The notes below the pieces were generated by a model. That model searched no databases. It had not been told where the DNA came from and was given only the letters and a program-made list of their open reading frames with translations. A program made the translations under genes and the position numbers. From contig NC_044024.1 of assembly GCF_900496995.4 (NCBI RefSeq), positions 15,316,698-15,380,697 of the forward strand: a stretch of DNA of 64,000 nt, in the 5' to 3' direction. This DNA comes from Aquila chrysaetos chrysaetos (Eukaryota; Chordata; Aves; Accipitriformes; Accipitridae). Below are positions 12,437-26,600 of the stretch, in pieces; within the stretch, counting starts at the first letter, position 1; each line of letters opens with the position of its first letter.

Positions 12437-14217
12437 AAATACCCAACATGAAAGCATAAGGTAGAGTGTGACCATTAGCCTCCAATATTTGCTTGCTGTC
12501 AAACATACTACCTTTTGTATTGGTATGTTGTAGTAACTGTATAGTGGTATGTAGTAGCTAATATACTAGAAGTTTTTTCTGCTTTAATGAATGTAACTTC
12601 TTGTCTCTATCATGGTTTCTGTACAGAAAAAAATTCACTGGAAAACTTTGTCCTTTGTTTATCAATATTAATGGCGGTAGCATCATTTGAAAATCAAGTG
12701 TGTTGCTGTGATGCAAGAAAGCCTTGCTTTCTTGATTTAGAATTAGCTCCATAAATCAAATTAAAAAGCATTATTTCTTTTGTACAGAACAAATGCACTT
12801 ACTGGATAAAGAGTGCAAGGAAACTTTCTGGCATGTTGCCAGAAATTAAAAATAAATCTAATGTGCTTTGACTGTGTGAGGTGTTCCTTTCTGTTTGCTT
12901 TCTTCTGTTAAAGTAGTTGAGTGCCTTCTAACTTCAAACACTTGAATATGGACAGAATAAATGGCTTCAGAAAATGCCTGCATGCATATCTTCTTAGAAA
13001 GTGCTTTGGGTTATGGAAACATAAGTGGGACAAAGATGAATTTGTGAGAGATTTAAGAAGGATCTGTTTTCTGGGATCAGACAAATTAACATTTAAAACA
13101 GCTTCTAGTCACATAGTTGCAGCCTAGGTGGAAACTTCAAAAACTCTTTTCAGATCTTCCTTTGGCTATGGGAGACATTAACTTTTCTGGAGTATATATA
13201 GATGAATTTCTGACAAAGTGACATGTGTTTGGTCAAGTTCCTACTGAGGATGCACCTGAAGCTGTCCACATTGCTTATATAGCTTTGCAGGGTATGCAGT
13301 GGAAGAAAGAGCCAGCAGTTCACATGTACTGAGACAGACTAGATGTGATGCAAAGTAGCAACAGGGATCTTATTAACATGAGAGTTGAACTCCTAAGCTT
13401 CCATCCTAGATGAGTGTTTTCAGATAATTTCACTGTAAATTACTGGGCTTTTCGAGTGGATGATAGTTTATCTCAGGAAAAAGTAAGACATACATAATAC
13501 CTAGGTGACTCTCTGCGTACTTAGAACATTATTTTGGTGATATTCATGTTGCATTCTAGTCTCTGACTTTGACACCCTTAGTCCTCAAAGTTGCCACAAG
13601 TGCCTGATTTTCTTACTTGTCTGGGGCAAGGAGGCAAACATTGTTATTTCTCTCCAGAATATTACATTCTGATTAAAAAGTTTTCCAAACACTGATGTTA
13701 TGATTTGGAGCTTTTATGTAAGTGGGGTCCAAAGACTACTGATAGGCAAATGTCTTTGCTTCCTGCAGCTATGCTTATTTTTCTGTGTTATTTAAAGCAG
13801 CTAAATGTGTATATAAGGTACCATTCTGTGCACTTTTTTTTGTATGAAAGGTTCCTCTCAGTACTATACAATGTGCTAGACACCCCTAAACCCCCATTCC
13901 CCCCAACATAGGCAGTGTCCTGCCTTGTCCCTTTTACATTAGGTCTTGCTGCTGAATTTTCCACGTATGTGAACTGGGCGTCAGTTGTACGAGCATGAGA
14001 CAGGACAGGTCTGCTGGTGAGTTTTATCTGTTCAGTGATTTATTTCTAAACTTTAAGATGGCTAATATTCAGAGACCATCCTGGTCCTTCTGCTTTTCTG
14101 AAGGTTAAAAGAAGGTTGTAACTACAGGCTGAACACCAAGCTAGCTGATTTAGAAACATCTTGTGTAGCTCTCTGTAACAATCTTTTTTTTGATTGAGAT
14201 ACGTGGCTTCATGCTGA

Positions 14218-14277
14218 GGTAATCTGCAGGGGAAGGAGAGCTTGTAGTAATGAGCTCTCCTTCCCCTGCTGATTATT
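14218..14277. other. Long-stem hairpin
   Basis: Arms 14221-14242 and 14253-14274 are reverse complements with a single T/T mismatch at 14225/14270, separated by a 10-base loop (TGTAGTAATG). Two further G-T pairs and one A-T pair extend it to a stem of about 25 positions. The core of the arm is GCAGGGGAAGGAGAGCT. It is not flanked by a recognisable transposon end. Confidence 0.8.
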
Positions 14278-15029
14278 ATGTCCAATCCACAGGCAACTCT
14301 GAATGCAGTATGTGGCTGCATAAAACATTTTTAAAGATAAGACTGATCAACGCTTTTTTATGGCCATGGGTCCACGACCAGGGTTTATGCCCTGTAAAAT
14401 GCTGAAAACTTTTTTTTTAAATGAATTTGCGCTCCTGCTATAAGGGGGGGATAGGTATCTTTACTTCATCTGACTACTGCTGTTCATCCAGCTTTATAAT
14501 TATTTCAGGTTTTAATCTGTTTTCAGATGCAGGGTGTTACTGGAAGTTTTGAAAGATCATTTAGAGCTATTTCTAATAGATGGAAAGTTCACACTATCTG
14601 TGGCAGCTAAAATATGAATGACTTCCTTTGTTTCCTTAGTAACATCTACCTTATATGACACTTACGATGCTTAGGAATTCTTCAACAATTTCTACTGTGT
14701 TTGACTAAGTACCTTTTGATTCTGTCTCATCAGGAGACACTTAAAGAAAGAGGAGAAAATGAATTGCCTCACCATTTTGAATTAATCACAAAAGATATTC
14801 CTGGCAAGAACTACAAGAAAAAGAATTTATGTGCAGAAGCAAATGCATTTTCAAACTAGTCCTGTATGTTCTTTTGTAATTAAACCATTACTTTTTGGCT
14901 ATGGATAAAACACTAATAAAAATGGAAAATGCAGTTTTCCTCTCTGAATTCAAACTAGCAAACTAACTAGCAAACACTGTCATCCCTGAGAGAAGTGCCT
15001 CCACATCAGGGGTCAATCCAGTTCTGTTT

Positions 15030-15118
15030 CGTCTTGGCTTTTTTGGTTGGGGTTTTTTGTGGGAGGGTTTTTTTTTGTTTGGGTGGGTTTTGTTTGGTTG
15101 GTTTTGTTTTGGTTTGGA
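15030..15118 (+). repeat. G/T-rich low-complexity patch
   Basis: About 90 bp with almost only G and T on the plus strand (GGTTGGGGTTTTTTGTGGG and similar). Both G-runs and T-runs are irregular. Confidence 0.7.
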
Positions 15119-15173
15119 ATATTGGTGTCAATATAAGCCGTGTTAGAGAAGGCACCAATAAATGGTTTGTTAC

Positions 15174-15211
15174 ATTACTGGGAAGGATGTTATTACTGGG
15201 AAGGATGTTAT
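15174..15211 (+). repeat. 18-bp tandem duplication
   Basis: The unit TTACTGGGAAGGATGTTA is present twice in tandem, with a degenerate third partial copy after it (TTTAGGAAAGATGTTG). Confidence 0.85.
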
Positions 15212-18200
15212 TAAAGCATTTAGGAAAGATGTTGCTTCTAGCTGATACAGGTTGTTTTTCTGTTCTTCTGTCCAAAAATACTTGAGATAAAATGGAAACT
15301 TATAAAACAGATGTGCATATAGATGCCTGTATAGACTTGATGTGCATGTTTATGATCATGATGATTAGAAAAATCTATAAAACTCAAATCTAGAATTGAT
15401 TAGTTTGCCGTGCAATGGTTAAAACTGTTTTTAGCATTCTACATAAGATTTAAAAAATAGATAGTTAACTTCTGACTTTCTCTTTCTAATAAGCACATGT
15501 GTGTATATTACTTTAGTGAGTTTTGTGGGTTTTACTGCAGTAATAACTGTTTGTCTGTGGGTGTTGGTTTTATATATGTTTTTTCTTATATGAATGTATT
15601 GAATCTTTAGGTCATATTTTAAAGTACACCATGTCATACTTTCTCTGCTTTTTCTTTTGTTTTCAGAAATTTTTCATACATATTGGACTTCTGTCAGGTG
15701 TCTTGATTTCCACTTCCCTGTTGTCCCCATTAGCAAATACAGTGTATTTTCATCAAGCATGTCTACTTAGATGAAGTGTTACCTTTTCTTAGGCATACTT
15801 TCAAAGATAAAGCAGTATAGTATCAGTTATTTCTACAGTGTTAGTCTAAATATACACTGGAGTACTCTATGTTTGATTTTAATCATTAATCAAGATGTCA
15901 AATGAACCTAATTTCTAATACATCAGCAAGCAGAAATTAAAATAAAATATAGGCTGATTTTGTCCAAAATCTGAACATATCTTAATTATCAAAGTAGTTT
16001 TGAATTGAAGGCTTATATCTCCTTCATTGTAAGTAAACTCTGTAAATACCTTGTATCCTATTACAAAAACAGAGCTCAACATACAGCTGAGCTCTAAAAT
16101 AAAAGATTTTTTTTTTCTCTTCGAAGTTTAATATGCATTCTTCATTTCTTATAGTTAGGTGAGCTGGACCAAATTTTAAGAGTTATGTTCGTTTAATGTT
16201 GCTGTCTGCTCAGTACCTATGTTTCTTAGTCTTTTCCAGCATTCCCCTAGGTGGCACCATGACCCACTGAACAGCTGTAGACTTCAGAGCAAGTAACTTG
16301 TAACTACAGGATGTGTCTGCTGGGTGATGCGAACACATTTTCAAACTCTACTTGGTCGTCCTTCTTTTAACCACTTGTACTGTTTCTCGGAGACAACATT
16401 GTTTCCATACTAGGTCAGAAATAGTAATGATTAGAACATGGACAACAAATTATGTTAGTAGTACAAGCTATTGTTTACTTGAAAAATCAACTTGGAAGTA
16501 TCTCATGTAGATAATTTAATTCCTTTGCATTAAAGGGAAGGAGGACACTGACACTGTGCAGTGCAATAGACTATGACACACTTGTGCTTATTTGGGTAAC
16601 AAAGGACTACTGTTTTCTGTATAGAGCTTCATGGGACTACATGCTTCATTTAGATCTAACTCTGTTTCATACTCCCAGCTCCCATCCTAGTCCTGCTTTA
16701 CTGCTAGTATCACCAGTTCTTCTGCACCTCATGCATTGTTTCTTTAGTCCCTAAGTACAAATACCTGTGGAGTAAATAAAAGTCCTGCTTCTCAAGCATG
16801 CTAAGATTAAGCAAAAAGAATTTAATCTGATGGTCTGAAAAGCCACATAATTAACTTTTATGGGAGGACTAAACTGTATGATCATTAGATACATGTTTTG
16901 TCTTCATACCAGTTCTTCTTTGGAATAGGGAGCAATAGGGATTTAATGATGAGGAAAAAAGAGAAAAGCTAGTCCTAGCCCATAGTTTTGTTACAGGTGG
17001 AAGAAGCCTTCTGAGAGAGCTGACAGCAAAATAGGAGCAGATGTTTTAGATAAAGAGGAGTTGGGAATCTTTTGCAGTTAGTGTTTTATTGACAGTAGAG
17101 CTTAAGTTAAAAGGCAACATGATATCTGCTGCCCAGTCCTACAGGTTATTTGAGAATTTTCACATAATAAAAAGGCTGATGGGATTATTATTGTCTCTGT
17201 ATGGTGGTGTCTAATGAAAAGTTGATAATATGAGAATTTTTTGCAGTCTTCTGTTTGGAGCATGTTTTTAATGATTTTTAGAATAAATAAAAACCATTTT
17301 TGTTGGAGTTAATGAGGTTATCACCAGTGTCCTGGAACACTTGTCTTGGAGACTTATTGCAGCCTAACTGAACATAAAAGAAGGTTCATCATGCAGGCAG
17401 ATAAGTTTTGCCATATAAAAATATGACTTAGAAATGACAGTAAGCAACAAATAATGAAATAATTATGAATTGTACTGCTCTTAAGTCTGTCATTTTAGTG
17501 AAAAGATTGTTCTTGATTTTCATATCTGCACAGTTGTAGCTGTTGTCTATTTGCTATCAGTTGCAGATTTGAAGTGCTGTTAACAAAACTCTAGAACACT
17601 ATTTTTCCACATATTTTCTTCCTGGTTTTCTTAATTCGTTAGACTGATTCTTTGTGTCTGTGTCTACACTAGAATTTACCAGGGTGCAGAGCTGGTGCTG
17701 AGAACCTGGTATTCCCAGGATTTGTATTTCAGGGGATCAGACTAGCTCTGATCTCATCCCTTGGGGTCTGTTTTGCATCTTACAATCATTTGCTTCAGAA
17801 GTTCCTGATCTGAACTAAAACACCAATATAAATGCAGCCTGTATGTACTGTATCTGAGAGTACCAAACTGATGATGTCCCATAAGCAATATGTAGTTTAA
17901 CGTCTATTCACACATACGCGCGCACACACTTTGGGCATTTTTAATAGGTCTTCATTTTCTAGTTACCCTTTTGAAAAAGTAACAGTCCAACTTCACAACA
18001 GCAAAAAGTGTGGGCTCTTTGTTGTACCTAGGCTCTTTGTGTCAGAGGTTAGTAGCAAATTCTAGTTCCTTTTCTAAGAGCATATTGCTTTACTGCTCAT
18101 CTAAGGGGCTTTCTCAAACAGATCTGATTTATATGATTGCTTAGCAAAGGAAAGTCTTACCAAGTTACTTTCTTCCATTTTAATACAGCATTGATCTTGT

Positions 18201-20069
18201 GACTTGAAATTCATATCTGGAAAAACAGTTTCCTTCTGGGGCTAATTTGTGTCACTTGGTGCTATGGATCAGTATTCTGTTGATCAGAAATGCATTACTC
18301 TGAGACATCATTTCTTTACAAATACGTATTGTGGTTCCAGTTCATGGATTTGGAGAAAGTCCTAAAAGCAGAGGATAGTCTTTTAGATTGACTTGTCTGG
18401 TACAAATATTCTATGCTTAATATATGCTTGTATAGTGTCATTCCAATGGACTGCCAACTTTTTTGTCTAGTTGCTAGTCAGATATTACCGACAGAAGTAA
18501 CAGTATGCAAGATTAGGAGTACATTTATTTGTAAAGGAAGAGGAAGACAGGGCTGTGTGGCAGAAATTATAAATCTGGAACAGGCTGGTCAAAGTGTTCT
18601 TTTCTAATACAGAATTCAAGCTTTGGTACTAATTTGAGGGTGTCCAGAACCCTAATGCTTGTAGTGCCCTGTGACATGCAGTTTCTATAAAAAGTAAACT
18701 CAACTGCCACAGTAGTAGTAAGTTCAGTACCTCTGCTTCCTTTATTTAATTTCTTATATTTTTCTTTTTATTACATTATCCTATCATTTCCTAATAAACC
18801 TAAGTTTATTAAATTTGATATTTTATTGGAATAAGTTCATGTCTATACTCAAATTTAAACTTCGTGATTAATCTGTGCATGTTCCCTTTTCAATGCTGTA
18901 TGAATAGTGTATTTTGCTATCATTTTTTTTAATCACCTTGTTTGGTGGATTTTGTTATTAGTTCTGTATTTTTACCTTTATATAACAATCAACATTTTAC
19001 AGTGTAGTTCCCTTAAATATTTTGATTCCTTTTGCAAACATTAGTTAGAAGGAAGGCCAACATTTTAGAACACAGTTACATAAGTTTAGCCTGTGAAAGT
19101 CTGAACATTTTTAATTTATATGTTTACTGCTGAGAATGCAGACAGAAGTTTGTGAAATGAATCAGTCAGTCATATCTAGAACTCAGAATTGGCAAATCTC
19201 TCGCTACAAGTCTCATCAGAAGGAGGTGTTACCCTCTCTGGAAGGTGTCTTTTCTCTACTGGCTTGTTAGGCATCTGCATGCATGAGGAATGGATCTATA
19301 TAACTAAATAAGTAATAATAATCCTCCGTGGCATTTAAACATCTGGCATACTTGAGTTTAAAGTGTGCACAGAAATTACCAGAGTTAAAACTAAATGGAC
19401 TTAAATCTGTGCAGAGCCTGAAAATAGCAGTTCTAGATATAAATATTTAAACCTACTTGAAGTCTGGTATATCAATTTTGGCAGCATTGAAGACAGTAGA
19501 GCCTCCAGTGTTGTTAGTGCCTGTGAAAATGGCACAGGGCAAATGCAATGTAACAAAGTTTTACAGCTTTAGATTCCCACATGTAAATTATTTCTATGCC
19601 CAGTACTTAAAATCTAAAGCCACAACAGGTTTTAATCTCAGGAGATATGGAATCATGTTGATGTGAGAGAGCAGGACTGTGAAGCCACTACAGTATTTAC
19701 TTGTGTATCATCTATTACATATTCTATTGCTGTTTAAAATGGTTGTGCCATACATCACAAGCTACCAGAAACAGTCACCTATGTGTATGTTTTGCTTAAA
19801 GAAACTGAATATCCTTAGTAACTTGCATGCTGTAGTTATATTCTATTTGTTTTGTTAAATGCCTACTTCCATTTTAGTAAGGTAACGCTTACTTTTGTTA
19901 ATTTCTTTTTGCTTGTAATTGCCAGTTACCACAGACAGGTAGTAATTTCCTATGCACCTTCAGGAGCAAGAGAATGAACAAATAGCTGCCAAGTACTGGT
20001 GTGTTTTCATACAGAGGATGCTTCCCCACTCCAAACTGTAATTCTGCAACACCACAATTTTTAGCCAAT

Positions 20070-20661
20070 TGTTGTGGTTTAACCCCAGCCAGCAGCTAAG
20101 CACCATGCAGCTGCTCACTCACTTCCCTCCCACCCAGTGGGATAGGGGAGAGAGTTGGGAGGAAAAAGGTGAAACTTGTGGGTTGAGATAAGAACAGATT
20201 AATAGAACAGAAAGGAAGAAACTAATAGTGATAATAATAATAAAGTGACAATAATAATAATAATAATAATAGGATAGGAATATCCAAAACAAGTGATGCA
20301 CAATGCAATTGCTCACCACCCACTGACCAGTGCCCAGTTAGTTCCGAGCCCTCCCCCCCGCCCTAAGCCAACTCCACCCAGTTTATACACTAGGCATGAC
20401 ATCACCTGGTATGGAATACCCCTTTGGCCAGTTGGGGTCAGCTGTCCTGGCCGTGTCCCCTCCCAACTTCTTGTGCCCCTCCAGCTTTCTTGCTGGCTGG
20501 GCATGAGAAGATGAAAAATCCTTGACTTAGTCTAAACACTACTTAGCAACAACTGAAAACATCAGTGTGTTATGAACATTCTTCTCATACTGAATCCAAG
20601 ACATAATACCATACCAGCTACTAGAAAGACAATTAACTCTATCCCTGCTGAAACCAGGACT
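20070..20661 (-). mobile_element. Solo LTR, ERVL-like, copy A
   Basis: The element (592 bp) begins TGTTGTGGTTTAACCCC and ends AACCAGGACT (final A mutated to T). It is flanked by an exact 5-bp duplication, CCAAT, at 20065-20069 and 20662-20666. Five bases is the usual ERVL duplication length. The sense strand is minus, judged from the TATA-like GTGTATAAAC (20381-20390) followed downstream by the polyadenylation region, which here reads ATTAAT instead of ATTAAA. It carries an internal AAT microsatellite at about 20232-20272. No internal retroviral genes flank it, so it is a solo LTR. Confidence 0.9.
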
Positions 20662-20666
20662 CCAAT

Positions 20667-23600
20667 CTATAAGAACAACAAACCATTGATTCATTAGTAT
20701 ACTTTTTTGATTGTACTACTTATGATGTAGCTATATGTTTTAAAACATTCTTTGCAAGGTAAATTATTAATAAGTAATCTTTAGTTTGTTAATAACAAGC
20801 CCTTACATTTGCCTTTTTTTTTTTTTTTTTTTAAATCATTGGGAAAATTTTTTACTTCACTGTTGTAGGATCATATAAATTTCTTTTTCTTTAGGCTAGG
20901 GTGATTCTTCAGTTCTTCATTTGAGTGAGTCTTAACATCTTTATTAAAATATATCTTGCTCTCTAGTAGTTTTTCAACCTTTACCATGGTTGTGTGTCTG
21001 AAAACAACACTTAGAGTTAGGAATGCTAACGTCTGAATCCTATGTAGTTTATTCACTTATTTAAGTGGTTCCACTTATTTCTACTGATGCATCAAGTCGA
21101 AAGAACCCGAAGCTCAAGATCAAAACATGATCTTCCTGGTAAATATACAGCATATAGAGAGCTAGCCTTACAAAACAATTTTATATATTAGCATTTTCAA
21201 AATTATCTACATAGAGGAACCACTGAAATACAGCTTATATTCACTAGGACTAGACTTTATCTGTCTAGATTTAATTATGCAAAGTGTTATTAAAACTCAG
21301 TGGTATATTACTTAACAGATTGATCCATAATGACATATTTATTTGGCATGCAGAGAGTCTGTATGAATTTTGATCTACTGGATACTGTTTGGTTCTTCTA
21401 TGTCACAGTAAATGAGGTAAAATGGGGTACTGTGTTTGTGGCCTTCACAAGCTGTGCAGACTTCCTTAATGAATTTTAGTTACCATTCTCTTCTGCAGTT
21501 ATCAAAAGTGTCCCTACTCAAGTGTTCTCATACACTCCTGAAAGAACAAGCTGTGTGTAAGGATGTTTCCTGGAGAAACATAAGAGAATTGATCTGCTGC
21601 AGGCAAAGGGACACTTAACTTCCATGTGACACCCTGCTGTACTTGGTGGTATATGCTATTACATGCAATGAGTCTGATTTCAGTCAACAGAACAAAACAT
21701 TTAGGCTTGTACTTTGGCACAGTGTGTATACGTGTATGACCAGTTGCCTTTAACAAGAGATGCATGTGCCCCTTGTGTCTTTATCTATGTATATATGTAG
21801 ATGCATAAAAACAGATGTAAGCTGGAAAGGTATTTTACATTAAAAAAGTGTCTGCACATATGAAAAAGATAGTGGTTTGTGTAATCTGTATAACTCAAAA
21901 AGTGGTTTCTAGATATGTCATGTCTTCCTAAAGTGTTCTCTCTTTTAGTTACAAGTTCAGCTAAGTGATCAATGAAGAGTAAAACTAAAATAGATTGAGT
22001 TTAGCAACTAAATAAGCCTGGAACAATAAAAATAATTGTTATCTTCTGTCTCTTCCCCCTTCTATTTCTTTTTGCATTTTATCTTCTTGCCTTGCATCTT
22101 CCATCCTTCTTGGATTATGTGAAAATGAATCCTCATTAAATATTAAAAACTGAATGCTAAGCTAAATTATTAATAATTGAAGCATCATTACAGTCACCTT
22201 CTATAGCATGTGACCTATCCTGCTCCTTATTGGCTTTCCTGCTCTGGTTATCCATTTTTTGGCAATAGGTATTACTAACTTCCAGAGCATACTCAGAAAA
22301 GATGATTGCTCACATAAGAAGAATGGTAATGATATATTTAAGCACATGTAAGTGAGTATTAAGAAATACTTCTTTTCTTCTACTTTCTGTTTCCTTTTTC
22401 CATTACTGTATATTGGGATAGTTGGAGAGTATTTCTTTCCCATTTTAACTGACAGCAGCTACTTTATATAGGTTTTTCTTTGTTTCATCATTTTCATTTA
22501 CTTTTTAAAAATATTTTGCCATTACTTTTACATTTTAAGCTTTGTCCACAACCTCTCCTAACCACAAGAGCTCTGAGAAGCTGTTGTTTGTTTACTTTAA
22601 GACTCCATCTGCCCAAAGGAGGATTTGGGGAGAGACCGATAGTTTCTCTGCATCTCACTTTTCAGTGATTCTGTAGGCCTTCCTCATGAACAGCAAGTCA
22701 TAAATATATGGATTTTGAGTGTGCTTAAGTACAGGGATCAGAAGTAGCCATTTCAGTTGTGATACTCTACTGGGAAGACATTTGCCTGGCAGTCTATTTG
22801 AAAATAACACTGGCATGCTTATCTCCTTTGAAACACCTCGAAACACCCACACACATCCCCACAGCCCCCCATGCTTTCACACACACTGAATTGCCAAGTG
22901 ACCAAGAAAGCTAGTGGTAACTATTAAGGATGAAATGTTTGCAAGATCAAGTCATTGCAGAAGTCTCAGGTCATTACACAGGGTCTTAAACTCCTTGCAG
23001 GTTTTAGAAACTTCCAGGTGTCAGTGATGGTAGCTCTGGGAAAGGGCCATCCGTACCTTTTAAAAAAATTCCAAGTCATTCCATTATTCCTGTGTGGTGT
23101 TCCAAAAGCTGGCATTTGACAAATAAACTTCAAGAAAAAAGCTTAGAGGAAAAAAGAACAAGTTTGCTTATTCAATAAATAACTTTTATTGCACCTGTTC
23201 AACCCTAGTGTCATCTTCCTAGACTTCTGTGTTACTTCTGTTCATGCACTGAAGATTCAGATTACTGTCACATGATCTATCAAGATGACTTGATCTTATA
23301 TTAATTCATTACAGTGCACAGACCCTGGTTTCAGTGAGAAAGAATTTAGTAATTATAAAAGCCATAACTTTGGAAAATATTTACAAAACTGTGTGATGTA
23401 GCTCAGATAGAGCAAAGGATACCTGTTTATTTACCTGTGTGGGTAATTTTTGTTAGAGGTGCCTAGAAATCCAAAATTATAGCAGAGCCCCTTTGCAATA
23501 GCAGTGCATATGGAGATTTTCAGAACTATGTGGGTGGCTAGAAATACGTCTAGGCTCCTTGGTCTGCTCTCTGAATTGGTTGGATGTAAGCCAGGTAGTC

Positions 23601-26600
23601 ACACTAGATTGCACATCATACTGTGCTAATGCAGTTATCCAGTTGTCTGAAATACAGAAAAACTCGGGCTTGTCTACTTTTGTTTTTGTAAGCATATTCC
23701 AAGCTGATTTTTTTTCCCCTCAGAAAACTCCTATTAATTTCAATTGGATGTGTGACAAAGCTTCTAATCAGTTTTTAAAATTTCAGACACACACCAAGAC
23801 AACAGTTTCTGCCCAAAATTGACATAGAGAAATGAAACAGCAAAAGATAAAATCATCTAACCAAGGTCACACAGGAAATCTATCCAGAAGTATTAAATAG
23901 ATCTACAGATACTGAGTTTTGGTTCGTTTTTTTAACCTTACATTCACTCTTTTTGGGTGCAAATGTTCATTTTCATAGCTGTCTTTTTGACACTGTCGAA
24001 AGACAATTATTACAACTGTTTAATCTGATCTCTATTTTCTATTGTGAGGTAGTTATTAGTGCATTATAAAGCATTGTCTGGATCTCTGATTTGCTATCAG
24101 AATGTCCCAATTTGTCCATTAATCCTAGCCAGAAAGTGTAATAGTTTTTCAGAACATTCAGAATAAGAAACAAGACTTACATGGATTTCTTTGTATGGTT
24201 ATAAATTCAGAAAAAAATAATAGGGTTTCAGAGCTTGATTGTCTCATTTATATAGCTAACTTGCTTTCAAGGAGTGGATAATGCCCTATACAACCAGGTA
24301 AGTGAGCAAAGTGGGACTCTGAAAGATCCTGTTCAAACAATGTTACACTATATCTAACAACCACCTACTGTGTTCTGTGATCATACCGCTGCTGCTTTGA
24401 AAATGTTGATGTTTATATTGTTTTAATGTGGGAACCATGATGTCCTTTGCCTTTTTTTTTCAAAGATGCTCTGCTAAGAGACTAGACTGCTACAGCCAAG
24501 ATGTATTTGTAAAGATAAGAATTCTGTACCTTTTTAGACAATCTTCTTTGATAGTATATTTAGAAATTGAGTCAGTACAACGAATTATCATCTAGACAAA
24601 TTCAGAGTTGCTGTACATCTTATGAACATATCTTAGAAGACTTCAACAAAGGTTTATTGTGATTCTTTGTAGAAGGCTGTTAGTAAAAATTATGGATTGC
24701 ATTCCAAGAACCATCTAACTTTACCACAAGATTTGGTACTTCTTAAAAGGAAACTGTCAAGTTTTTTAAGGTTTTTTTTCTGTTTTAAGCTCCCAATATG
24801 ACACTTCTAAACACAATTTCTTTCTAACTTTATTTTGCTCTTTGCCTTTTGACATGCACCATTTCTTCACCTCTTTAACACCATGGACATATTTGGCTTT
24901 AGGTTGTACTTATTCTGCACAGCACTATGAGTCAATGATGTCAACATGACTTCAGAATAAGATTTGTTCTTTAGCTTGTTGTTCTCACTGAAACCTTGTT
25001 GAGGTGAGCTTTTAAATTTTTGTCACAGAGACATCCATCTTGATAAATATCTATACTGTTATAGGAAATCCTAGCTATTTCATTCCCATCACGGGCCTTT
25101 TCCTTACCTTTCACATGTATTATTCACCAACATGAATTAGAGCAAGCATGAAAAATACAGTGTATGTAAAGTTTGGGTTTTCTTAAATGCATTTTGCAAA
25201 TTGTAATTGAGTCAAGTATGTGATTCTAGCAACCTGACCTGAACTTGTTCTGTAAGCTGAAGGTGGAAGACTCTATCCAGTGATCAGTCTGTGTCCTGCT
25301 AAGCTTTCTGACTATGACAGCTCTGAAGAAATCTGGAAATATTTTGACCAATTTCTAAAGAAATTAAAAACCAAATCTTAAGATTGCCTATATATTTTGT
25401 GAATATCTGTCTTAAAGCTGAGTTAGAAGCTGTAATTTTCAGCAATTTAAATACTTATTAATTCCTTGTGATTGCAACTTCTGTGTTATGTTCTCTGTGC
25501 AAAGTTGTCATTTTGCTTTCATACTCATCTGGATAACTATTTGGCACAACATAACTGGCCTTGGATAGTTAAAGGATTGTTATTGAAAATGAAAAGGAGG
25601 AGAAACCTGATGGCCATTAAAAGAAAGCTGCCAACAGAAGGTTTTAAAAGCACATCTTTTGTATATCTACATGTGTTTGTATCACAGTCTGTAAAACTGT
25701 TTGTAAAATACTGTGCTCAGTATGTCTAAGCCATCTGAGTCAGCTTTAGTGTGAACTGGTTAGTTGCATTTCACATCATGAATCCACTAAACTGTGTAAC
25801 AATGATGGATGCTTTTTTTAAAGATACGGATATACTATGCTTTCTCTGAAAGTAAGTGCAAATTATGGGGGAAAAAAAAAAGGATTGAGCCTTTTCCAAC
25901 TATTTTTGTCCCACCCAATCATCATTCTCTAGTCATCTCATTTATTATATGTGTATATGTGAAAGAGATAGAAATACCCCAAATCAATGTATTAAGCTAA
26001 ACAACTCATGGACCAGCTACTGCACTGAGCTATTCCTTACGTAATTGAAGTCAAGCAAAGTGCAAAACAATAATTAAAAAAAGGTATGTAAATAAGGGGT
26101 TCAACTGGAAAAAATACTGCAGTTCAAGGCACTCCCTGTTTCTGGATTAGGAACATCACTTCAGTCACTGCAGAACTCAATGCATGGGTAGTTTATTTGT
26201 TTAGTAACAAATTGGCAGTTACTGCTAAAAGTGATGATCAAATAAAGAAAAATGGCTTAGCTGTTGGCAACTTGTACTTTATCCATGATCTCTTTGCTGA
26301 AAATTCCTGGTTGTCAGAGTTCCAGAAATCATTTATTTGTATGTTGCCTATAGAGCTGTAGGTACCTCAAGGAAAAAAAAAAAAAAGCCTTGTGGTTACT
26401 GGGACAGATTAGAAATAGGAAGAGAATGAAGTGTCTTCTTCTGGATGGTTCGTCACTAAATTAAAGGTATTATATTGAAAAAGAAGAGAAGGTTGCAGGA
26501 GAGGGAGCTGTGATGGTTTTTACTCTAAATCCTAGAGTAAAAGAGCAAGCGCACCAGAGATTTCTTCTTATCTTCAGACTCTTAATCATATTTGCTTTGT

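Larger units (their letters stand above)
8770..20069. other. Gene-poor AT-rich DNA upstream of EOLA1
   Basis: About 11 kb without a recognisable protein-coding gene. Open frames of 60-96 codons occur on both strands but match no family and lack paired splice sites. It holds a purine-rich tract (9486-9660), a candidate exon (9767-9871), a poly-T run (12417-12436), a perfect-armed hairpin (14218-14277), a G/T-rich patch (15030-15118) and a short 18-bp tandem duplication (15174-15211). Confidence 0.6.

Noticed and set aside
23395-23465. tRNA-like string GTAGCTCAGATAGAGC
   Set aside because: The A-box-like part is present, but no cloverleaf or B box (GGTTCGANTCC) follows at the right distance.
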